Source: Amycolatopsis sp. A133
GTDB taxonomy: Bacteria; Actinomycetota; Actinomycetes; Mycobacteriales; Pseudonocardiaceae
Assembly (NCBI RefSeq): GCF_031082405.1
Contig: NZ_JAVHJU010000007.1
Span: 422,852-475,988 of the forward strand
Direction of reading: 5' to 3'
Length of the DNA stretch: 53,137 bases
Made by a program: the position numbers and the translations under genes. Position 1 is the first letter of the stretch. Every line of letters begins with the position of its first letter. Shown here piece by piece: positions 48,140-53,137 of this stretch. The notes under the pieces were generated by a model. It had not been told where the DNA came from. It searched no databases and saw only the letters and a program-made list of their open reading frames with translations.

Positions 48140-49197
48140 GCTCGCGCCGCCACCAGCCGCGGCAGGTCACGGGCCGCTTCGACCAGGAACCACGACGGCA
48201 GCCGCGGGTTCCCGGCTTCGTCGTCGGCGATGACCAGCTGCGCCATCTCCAGGGAGATTTCGGCCAGCTCCACGAGCAGGCTCTTCGCCCGGAAGGCGAA
48301 CTGGCGCACGGCCGCCGACGCGTGCCGCTTGTCCGCGGGCAGGTCCTTGACCAGCCGCGCGCGGAACGTCTCGGCCAGGAAGTAGAGCAGGTCGCGGTCA
48401 CCCGGCCCGGCGGGCCGGCGCGCGTCGCCCTTGAGGATCGCCTCCAGGCCGAACGCGTGGCGCGCCACCTTGAGGTACGCGCGGAAGGCGCCCGCGTGCT
48501 GGGGCGTGAGGGTGGCGTACGCCAGCAGCGCGATCGTCTCGTCGTCGGCCGGGTCGCCGGCGGAGTGCAGGAGGTCCGAGAGCATGTGCCAGGACCGCGG
48601 CGTCGAGAACGGCTCCTCGGTCTTCGGCGGCGCGCTCCAGAGGTGGTCCGGGCGCTGGGTGAGGTACTCGATCACCCACGGGTGGATGCCGTGGCCCGCC
48701 GCCCACGCGAGCCAGTCGCCCGGCGCGGCGCGCAGGTGGACGTGCACCAGGCGGTTGACCAGGGCCGAGGCCATCGGCCGCGCGAGGGCCTGGTCGGTGG
48801 CCCGGTTGCCGGCGCCGATGACGACCGAGCCCGGCGGCAGCTCGTACGAGCCGATGCGGCGGTCGAGGATGAGCGAGTAGAACGCCTTCTGCACGTCGGG
48901 CGCGGCGGCGTTCAGCTCGTCGAGGAACAGGCAGTACGGCTCGTCGCGGGCGATCTGCTCGGGCGGGCAGAACCGGCTGCGGCCGTCGGCGATCTGCGGG
49001 ACGCCGATGAGGTCTTCGGGCGCGAGCTGGGTGCCCAGCAGCGAAACGCAGTCCAGCCCCAGCGACGCCGCGAAGTCCCGCACCAGCGAGGACTTCCCGA
49101 TCCCGGGCGCACCCCAGAGGAACACCGGCCGGACGACGGCGACGGTGAGCAGGAGCTCGGGCAGCCGGGCGGGCGTGACCGTGAGCTGGGCGTGCAA
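48136..49197 (-). CDS. MoxR-type AAA+ ATPase
   Basis: The 353-residue AAA+ protein has Walker A GAPGIGKS (29-36), Walker B LFLDELNAA with Asp93-Glu94, sensor-1 Asn in VIGAGNR and a helical C-terminal half. MoxR ATPases act with VWA partners to mature or insert metal into enzymes; CobS of cobaltochelatase is a relative. TTG 49197 is the start, supported by GGAGG seven bases upstream. It overlaps the metallopeptidase/VWA gene in GTGA, so they are made together. Insert positions specific to MoxR subfamilies were not resolved. Confidence 0.9.
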   Translation of the reverse strand: MHAQLTVTPARLPELLLTVAVVRPVFLWGAPGIGKSSLVRDFAASLGLDCVSLLGTQLAPEDLIGVPQIADGRSRFCPPEQIARDEPYCLFLDELNAAAPDVQKAFYSLILDRRIGSYELPPGSVVIGAGNRATDQALARPMASALVNRLVHVHLRAAPGDWLAWAAGHGIHPWVIEYLTQRPDHLWSAPPKTEEPFSTPRSWHMLSDLLHSAGDPADDETIALLAYATLTPQHAGAFRAYLKVARHAFGLEAILKGDARRPAGPGDRDLLYFLAETFRARLVKDLPADKRHASAAVRQFAFRAKSLLVELAEISLEMAQLVIADDEAGNPRLPSWFLVEAARDLPRLVAARA

Positions 49198-49285
49198 GCG
49201 TGGACCTCCTGCGTCAGGACATCCCTTGCGACGCCCCGTTCGCCACGCCCATGGTCGCGCACCGCCCGGCCGCCCGCACCTGGTT

Positions 49286-49540
49286 TTAGCTCGCGCGCCC
49301 CGCGGACGGGTACGGCAGCAGGGCCATCTCGCGCGCGTTCTTGATCGCCGTGGCGACCTGTTTCTGTTGCTGCGGCGTCAATCCGGTGACCCGGCGGGCG
49401 CGGATCTTGCCGCGGTCGGAGACGAACTTCCGCAGCAGGTCGGCGTCCTTCCAGTCGACGTGGGTGATCTTGTTGGCGCGCAACAGGTTCACCTTGCGCT
49501 TGGCCGGGCGGTCGCGGTGCGGCTTCGGCATGCGGCTCAC
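49286..49540 (-). CDS. rpsR2: Zinc-free paralogue of ribosomal protein S18
   Basis: An 84-residue S18: [61 protein letters not shown] is the standard core. The N-terminal Cys residues of the zinc-binding form are absent. GTG 49540 overlaps the rpsN2 stop in GTGA; an in-frame ATG at 49531 is possible. It is the last gene of the Zur-controlled rpmB2-rpmG2-rpsN2-rpsR2 operon, which allows ribosomes to be built when zinc is short. Confidence 0.95.
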   Translation of the reverse strand: MSRMPKPHRDRPAKRKVNLLRANKITHVDWKDADLLRKFVSDRGKIRARRVTGLTPQQQKQVATAIKNAREMALLPYPSAGRAS

Positions 49541-49842
49541 CAGCTCGACTTCGCGACGCCGGGCAGCTCGCCGCGGTGCGCGGCCTGCCGCATCTTCACC
49601 CGCGATAGCCCAAACTTCCGCAGGTAGCCGCGCGGGCGGCCGTCCGCGACGTCGCGGTTGCGGATCCGCGTCGGGCTCGCGTCGCGCGGCAGCTTCTGCA
49701 GCGCGACCACCGCGTCCGCCTTCTCCTCCGGCGGCGACGCCGGCGAGGCGATGACGGCCTTGAGCGCGCGGCGGCGCTCGGCGAACCGGGCGGCGATCAC
49801 CTTCCGCTGCTCGTTCTTCGCGATCTTCGACTTCTTGGCCAT
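49537..49842 (-). CDS. rpsN2: Zinc-free paralogue of ribosomal protein S14
   Basis: A 101-residue S14 of the long, Cys-less type: [24 protein letters not shown], then [46 protein letters not shown]. The short form in zinc-replete cells has CxxC pairs; here none are present. Its ATG shares one base with the rpmG2 stop. It swaps for the zinc form in small subunits under zinc starvation. Confidence 0.96.
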   Translation of the reverse strand: MAKKSKIAKNEQRKVIAARFAERRRALKAVIASPASPPEEKADAVVALQKLPRDASPTRIRNRDVADGRPRGYLRKFGLSRVKMRQAAHRGELPGVAKSSW

Positions 49843-50009
49843 CAGCGCTCTTCCTTGAACTCGACGTGCTTGCGCGCCACGGGGTCGTACTTGCGCAGGA
49901 CCATCCGGTCCGGATCGTTCCGGCGGTTCTTCTTCGTCACGTACGTGTAGCCGGTGCCCGCGGTGGACCGCAGCTTGATGATCGGCCGGATGTCGGTGCT
50001 CTTCGCCAT
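49842..50009 (-). CDS. rpmG2: Zinc-free paralogue of ribosomal protein L33
   Basis: A 55-residue protein: [20 protein letters not shown], then [16 protein letters not shown] and [18 protein letters not shown]33 with CxxC pairs binds zinc; this copy has no Cys. Stop TGA (49842-49844) shares one base with the rpsN2 ATG, and the ATG shares one base with the rpmB2 stop. The gene is fully embedded in the zinc-starvation operon. Confidence 0.95.
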   Translation of the reverse strand: MAKSTDIRPIIKLRSTAGTGYTYVTKKNRRNDPDRMVLRKYDPVARKHVEFKEER

Positions 50010-50245
50010 TACAGCTTCACCCCCTTCGCTTTCAGCTCGGCGACGACGGCCTCGATGCCGCGCTTGTCGATGGTCTTCATGCCCTTCACGGACACGCGCA
50101 GCCGCACCCAGCGGCCTTCACTGGGCACGAAGTAGCGACGGCTCTGCAGGTTCGGCTCCCACCGCCGGGACGTGCGGCGGTGGGAGTGCGAGACCTGCTT
50201 GCCGTAGCCCGGCTTGCGGCCGGTGACCTGGCACACGGCGGACAA
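50009..50245 (-). CDS. rpmB2: Zinc-free paralogue of ribosomal protein L28
   Basis: A 78-residue L28: [65 protein letters not shown]. Only one Cys remains of the CxxC pairs found in the zinc form. The start is TTG 50245, chosen because GGGAGGG lies five bases upstream. It is the first gene of the operon and the Zur palindrome stands 16-36 bases before its start, which places the operator over the promoter. Confidence 0.95.
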   Translation of the reverse strand: MSAVCQVTGRKPGYGKQVSHSHRRTSRRWEPNLQSRRYFVPSEGRWVRLRVSVKGMKTIDKRGIEAVVAELKAKGVKL

Positions 50246-50260
50246 GAGACCCTCCCGAGT

Positions 50261-50281
50261 TGATAGTGGTTATCATTGTCA
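50261..50281. promoter_or_regulatory. Zur box (bidirectional)
   Basis: A 21-base palindrome, TGA-T-A-G-TG-G-T-T at the left and A-T-CA-T-T-G-TCA at the right, symmetrical at TGA-x-A-x-TG-x-T with matching complement. It fits the actinobacterial Zur consensus of the TGAxAATGATxATCATTxTCA type. It lies between rpmB2 (-) and the COG0523-like gene (+), 44 bases before the latter's GTG, so both operons should be de-repressed in zinc starvation. Confidence 0.88.
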
Positions 50282-50324
50282 TCTACTCTACGCACCGTAC
50301 CCCGCCCGTATTCCTGGAGCCGTA

Positions 50325-51587
50325 GTGACCCCCAAGCAGACCCGTCACCCCCGAGTCCCGCTCGTCCTCGTGAGCGGCCTCGCCGCGGGCCCGAACGCCG
50401 AACTGGCGGAGCTGCTGCGCGCCGCCGGGCCCGGCACCGCCGTCGTCCACCACGACCTGCGCGAAATCCACTCCGGCGTCGTCCGCCGCCGGCTGCGGCT
50501 CGGCGAGCGCGACGAGCTGACCGTGCTCGAACTGGCCCACGGCTGCGTGTCCTGCACCATGCGCGAGGACCTGCTGCCGCTGCTGCGGCGGCTGGCCCGG
50601 CGCCCGGAGGTGACCCGGATCGTCGTCCGGCTCGACGAGGCCATGGAGCCGGAGCCGGTGAGCTGGGCGATCCGGAACGTCCTGGTCGGCGACCACCCGG
50701 TGCGCGACGACGTCGACCTGCGGGCCGTCCTCACCGTCGTCGACTGCGCGACCTGGCTGGCCGACGCCACCGGCGACGACGAGCTGGCCGACCGGAACCT
50801 GCAGGGCAGCCCCGAAGACGAGCGGACCGTCGCCCAGGTGGCGCTGTCCCAGGTCGAGTTCGCCGACGTCGTCGTGCTGGCCGGCGCGGCCACCGACGCG
50901 TGGAGCGCCGCGAAGGCGTCCGCGGTGCTCGACCGGGTGGCGCCGTCGATCCCGCGGGTCGAACTGGCCCGCACCGACGGCCACCGCGTGCTCGACGCGG
51001 TTCCGGCGGACGCCCGGCGCGGCGAGGTCACCGACATGCACGGCGCGCTGCTGCGCGGCGAGCCGCCGCTGCACCCCGACTGCGGCATCGCCCTGCTCAC
51101 CTTCACCGCGCGGCGGCCGTTCCACCCGGAGCGGCTGCACGACGCGCTCGACGTGCTCCTCGACGGCGTCGTCCGCACCCGCGGGCGCGCCTGGGTGGCC
51201 AGCCAGCCCGACGTGGCGTTCTGGATCGAGTCGGCGGGCGGCGGGCTGGGCCTCGGCCACGCCGGGCCGTGGCTGGCGTCCCCGGACGGTCCGGAGTGGA
51301 CGGACGTCTCCCCCGAGCGCCGCACGCTGGCGTCCCTGCGCTGGGACCCGGTGCACGGCGACCGGGCGCAGGAACTGGTGGTCGTCACCGACCAGGCGAC
51401 GCCGGACGAGGTCGAGGCCGCGTTGCGCGGCGCGCTGCTCACCGACGCCGAACTCGCCGAGGGCCCCGAAGCCTGGCTGCGCTACCCCGACCCGTTCGGG
51501 GACTGGCACGAGGAACCGTGCGAGGACACCGAAGCCGACCCGGCGCGGCACGACGCGACCGCGGCCAACCGAAAGGAAGACCAGTGA
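50325..51587 (+). CDS. COG0523-like (CobW/ZigA-type) protein lacking GTPase motifs
   Basis: A 420-residue protein alignable with the COG0523 metallochaperone further on, with a C-terminal CobW-like half ([35 protein letters not shown]) and an acidic, His-bearing tail. The Walker A place reads [10 protein letters not shown] instead of GxxxxGKT (17-26), and the NKxD motif is LAGAATD, so GTP binding is probably lost. The metal-binding CxCC becomes GCVSC (Cys74, Cys77). GTG 50325 follows TGGAG. It is first in the plus-strand Zur operon and overlaps the L31 gene in GTGA. A zinc-binding or scaffold role is possible. Confidence 0.82.
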   Translation: MTPKQTRHPRVPLVLVSGLAAGPNAELAELLRAAGPGTAVVHHDLREIHSGVVRRRLRLGERDELTVLELAHGCVSCTMREDLLPLLRRLARRPEVTRIVVRLDEAMEPEPVSWAIRNVLVGDHPVRDDVDLRAVLTVVDCATWLADATGDDELADRNLQGSPEDERTVAQVALSQVEFADVVVLAGAATDAWSAAKASAVLDRVAPSIPRVELARTDGHRVLDAVPADARRGEVTDMHGALLRGEPPLHPDCGIALLTFTARRPFHPERLHDALDVLLDGVVRTRGRAWVASQPDVAFWIESAGGGLGLGHAGPWLASPDGPEWTDVSPERRTLASLRWDPVHGDRAQELVVVTDQATPDEVEAALRGALLTDAELAEGPEAWLRYPDPFGDWHEEPCEDTEADPARHDATAANRKEDQ

Positions 51588-51838
51588 AACCCGGGATCCA
51601 CCCCGACTACCACCCGGTGGTGTTCAAGGACTCGTCGACCGGCGATGCGTTCCTGACCCGCTCCACCGTCACCTCCGAGCGGACGATCGAGTGGTCCGAC
51701 GGCCGCACCTACCCGCTGGTCATGGTCGACATCAGCGCGTGGTCGCACCCGTTCTGGACCGGCACCCAGCGGATCATGGACAGCGCCGGCCAGGTCGAGA
51801 AGTTCCACCGCCGCTACGGGAAGCGAGGCACCCGCTGA
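51584..51838 (+). CDS. rpmE2: Ribosomal protein L31 type B (zinc-free)
   Basis: An 84-residue type B L31: [16 protein letters not shown], then [20 protein letters not shown] and [12 protein letters not shown]. It has no Cys, unlike type A. GTG 51584 overlaps the preceding stop in GTGA, and TGA shares one base with the rpmF ATG. Zur-repressed L31 paralogues replace the zinc form and free zinc in bacteria such as Streptomyces and Bacillus. Confidence 0.96.
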   Translation: MKPGIHPDYHPVVFKDSSTGDAFLTRSTVTSERTIEWSDGRTYPLVMVDISAWSHPFWTGTQRIMDSAGQVEKFHRRYGKRGTR

Positions 51839-51990
51839 TGGCCGTCCCCAAGCGCAAGACGTCCCGCAGCAACACGCGGTCGCGGCGGTCGCAGTGGAAG
51901 GCCGCCGTGCCCGACCTGGTGCCGATCAAGGTGGACGGCAAGGTGCAGCTGGTCCCCCGCCGGCTGATGAAGCACTTCCACGCGCGGTGA
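51838..51990 (+). CDS. rpmF2: Zinc-free paralogue of ribosomal protein L32
   Basis: A 50-residue L32 of the short type: [20 protein letters not shown], then [20 protein letters not shown] and [10 protein letters not shown]. The C-terminal CxxC of the zinc form is missing. The ATG shares one base with the rpmE2 stop, and its TGA overlaps the start of the next COG0523 gene in GTGA. It completes the set of six zinc-free proteins at this locus. Confidence 0.94.
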   Translation: MAVPKRKTSRSNTRSRRSQWKAAVPDLVPIKVDGKVQLVPRRLMKHFHAR

Positions 51991-53045
51991 GCGTTCCGGT
52001 CACCGTGCTGTCCGGCTTCCTCGGCGCGGGCAAGACGACGCTGCTCAACCACATCCTCGCCAACCGGTCCGGGGTGCGGGTCGCGGTGATCGTCAACGAC
52101 ATGAGCGAGGTCAACATCGACGCCGCGCTGGTCCGATCGCAGGAGCGGCTGGTCGAACTGACCAACGGGTGCATCTGCTGCACCCTGCGGGAGGACCTCC
52201 TCGAAGAGGTCGCGGCGCTGTGCGCGGACGACCGCTTCGACCACGTGCTCATCGAGTCGAGCGGGATCTCCGAGCCGATGCCGGTGGCCGCGACGTTCAC
52301 CTTCCTCGAGCGGGTGGCCCACCTCGACACGATGGTGACCGTGGTGGACGCGGCCGGCTTCGCCCGCGAGCTGGCGGCCGGCGACTCCCTGGTCGAGCGC
52401 CGGCTCGACCAGTACGAGAACGACGAGCGGACGGTCAGCGACCTGCTGGTGGACCAGGTCGAGTTCGCCGACGTGCTCGTGCTGAACAAGACGGACCTGG
52501 CCACCGACGTCGACCGGCTCGTGGCGACGCTGCGGCGGCTCAACCCGGCCGCCGACGTCGTCACGGGCAGCTTCGGGAAGGTGCCGCTGGAGCGGGTCTT
52601 CGGGACCGGGAGGTACGACGCCGTCCGGGCTCAGGAGGCACCGGGCTGGGTGGCCGAGCTGAACGGCGACCACGTCCCGGAGACCGAGGAGTACGGCATC
52701 TCCAGCGTGGTGTTCCGCGCTTCCCGGCCGTTCGACCCGGCCCGGCTGTGGGATTTCGTCACCCGGCGGCTGGATTCCGGCGAATTCGGGACGGTGCTGC
52801 GGTCGAAGGGGTTCTTCGCGCTGGCCTCCCGGCCCGGGGTGCTCGGGCTGTGGTCGCAGGCGGGCACGGTGGCGCGCTTCGAACCCCAGGGCGTGGCCGT
52901 CGAACCCCGGCAGGAGCTGGTGTTCATCGGTGTCGACCTGGCAGGGGAGGCTCTGCTGGGGGCACTGCGGGACTGCCTCGGGGAGGTCGCCACGGGACCG
53001 GACCCGTTCCCGGAGTGGGACCCGGTCCACGTCCATTCCGCGTAG
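51987..53045 (+). CDS. COG0523 GTPase (CobW/ZigA-type zinc metallochaperone)
   Basis: A 352-residue G3E GTPase: [16 protein letters not shown] (9-24) is a complete Walker [13 protein letters not shown] holds the metal site CxCC (62-65); [14 protein letters not shown] and a C-terminal CobW domain ([17 protein letters not shown]) follow. Members move zinc or other metals to clients under starvation. GTG 51987 overlaps the rpmF2 stop. It is last in the plus-strand Zur operon, so it is the likely working GTPase to set against the degenerate first gene. A perfect palindrome follows the stop. Confidence 0.94.
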   Translation: MSVPVTVLSGFLGAGKTTLLNHILANRSGVRVAVIVNDMSEVNIDAALVRSQERLVELTNGCICCTLREDLLEEVAALCADDRFDHVLIESSGISEPMPVAATFTFLERVAHLDTMVTVVDAAGFARELAAGDSLVERRLDQYENDERTVSDLLVDQVEFADVLVLNKTDLATDVDRLVATLRRLNPAADVVTGSFGKVPLERVFGTGRYDAVRAQEAPGWVAELNGDHVPETEEYGISSVVFRASRPFDPARLWDFVTRRLDSGEFGTVLRSKGFFALASRPGVLGLWSQAGTVARFEPQGVAVEPRQELVFIGVDLAGEALLGALRDCLGEVATGPDPFPEWDPVHVHSA

Positions 53046-53062
53046 GTGGTCTGCCGCGGCTT

Positions 53063-53108
53063 GTCGTGAGTGGTAAGGCGGGTTCTAACCCGCCTTACCA
53101 CTCACGAC
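53063..53108. repeat. Perfect 22-bp inverted repeat, possible terminator
   Basis: Bases 53063-53084 are the exact reverse complement of 53087-53108, with a CT loop. It follows the last zinc-operon gene by 17 bases. There is no T-run after it, so it may be a terminator of the actinobacterial I-shaped kind or a dispersed palindrome. It resembles the other two intergenic palindromes in the window in being perfect and long, but not in sequence. Confidence 0.8.
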
Positions 53109-53137
53109 CGGGTCAGGGGGCGTCGTAGTGGTCCTCG

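Noticed and set aside
1..53137. tRNA, rRNA, insertion sequence, prophage or integrase
   Set aside because: No cloverleaf-like or rRNA segments, transposase motifs or phage genes were recognised by eye; a dedicated scan was not possible.

Overview
The window is about 53 kb of very GC-rich DNA with GTG and TTG starts, many 4-bp start/stop overlaps, a mycothiol-type actinobacterial gene repertoire (ergothioneine genes, a deazaflavin/F420-type oxidoreductase, GarA, ESX-associated genes) and the gene order gcvH-garA-MerR-nuclease-MerR-gcvP known from mycobacteria. It looks like the chromosome of a Pseudonocardiaceae actinomycete, most likely Amycolatopsis or a close relative. That assignment is inference from gene content and repeat style. 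I see no rRNA, tRNA, CRISPR, prophage, insertion sequence or replication origin.

Layout. 1-4.1 kb: a cut-off MgtC/SapB gene, an alpha/beta hydrolase with an altered nucleophile divergent from its TetR regulator over a large perfect operator, and a secreted S33 peptidase. 4.1-9 kb: ergothioneine operon egtA-B-C-D ending in an overlapping Ddn-like flavoprotein gene. 9-12.2 kb: LysR regulator divergent from an amino-acid dehydrogenase, then a prolyl aminopeptidase. 12.3-15.5 kb: a four-gene ESX-associated cassette (WXG-type protein, DUF3558 lipoprotein, PPE/WXG-like protein with hexapeptide repeats, EspG). 15.6-21.4 kb: AcnR-like TetR, two CNNM/CorC membrane proteins behind a possible small upstream ORF, a conserved protein often annotated as 3-methyladenine DNA glycosylase, and a shortened membrane-anchored substrate-binding protein. 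21.5-23.7 kb: an aldo/keto-reductase-like pseudoenzyme with an XRE regulator, and an NTF2-like protein across a paired operator.

23.7-30.1 kb is a surface-glycan block: UDP-sulfoquinovose-synthase-like epimerase, GtrA protein, a membrane glycosyltransferase fused to a GT2 domain, and a second epimerase, followed by a novel-looking secreted protein with three acidic Asn-rich modules and a LuxR regulator. 30.1-38.7 kb is the glycine-cleavage/GarA region: gcvP under a tandem glycine riboswitch, two MerR regulators, bifunctional nuclease, garA, gcvH and a CDP-alcohol phosphatidyltransferase, interrupted by a TetR/thioredoxin/MerR group. 38.7-40.8 kb holds a gene-poor, extremely GC-rich stretch, a small protein and a tandem pair of lipoproteins. 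40.8-44.9 kb carries an acyl-CoA synthetase, a crotonase, an alpha/beta hydrolase and a P-loop kinase.

45-49.2 kb: a MoxR AAA+ ATPase, a metallopeptidase/VWA protein with an internal duplication, and a siroheme/cobalamin-type uroporphyrinogen methyltransferase, all read in one direction. This is the strongest candidate for an undescribed system. 49.3-53 kb: a zinc-starvation locus in which one Zur-type palindrome separates two divergent operons that encode six zinc-free ribosomal protein paralogues (S18, S14, L33, L28, L31, L32) and two COG0523 proteins, one of which has lost its GTPase motifs. Three unrelated families of long intergenic palindromes lie at gene ends at about 40.7, 44.9 and 53.1 kb.
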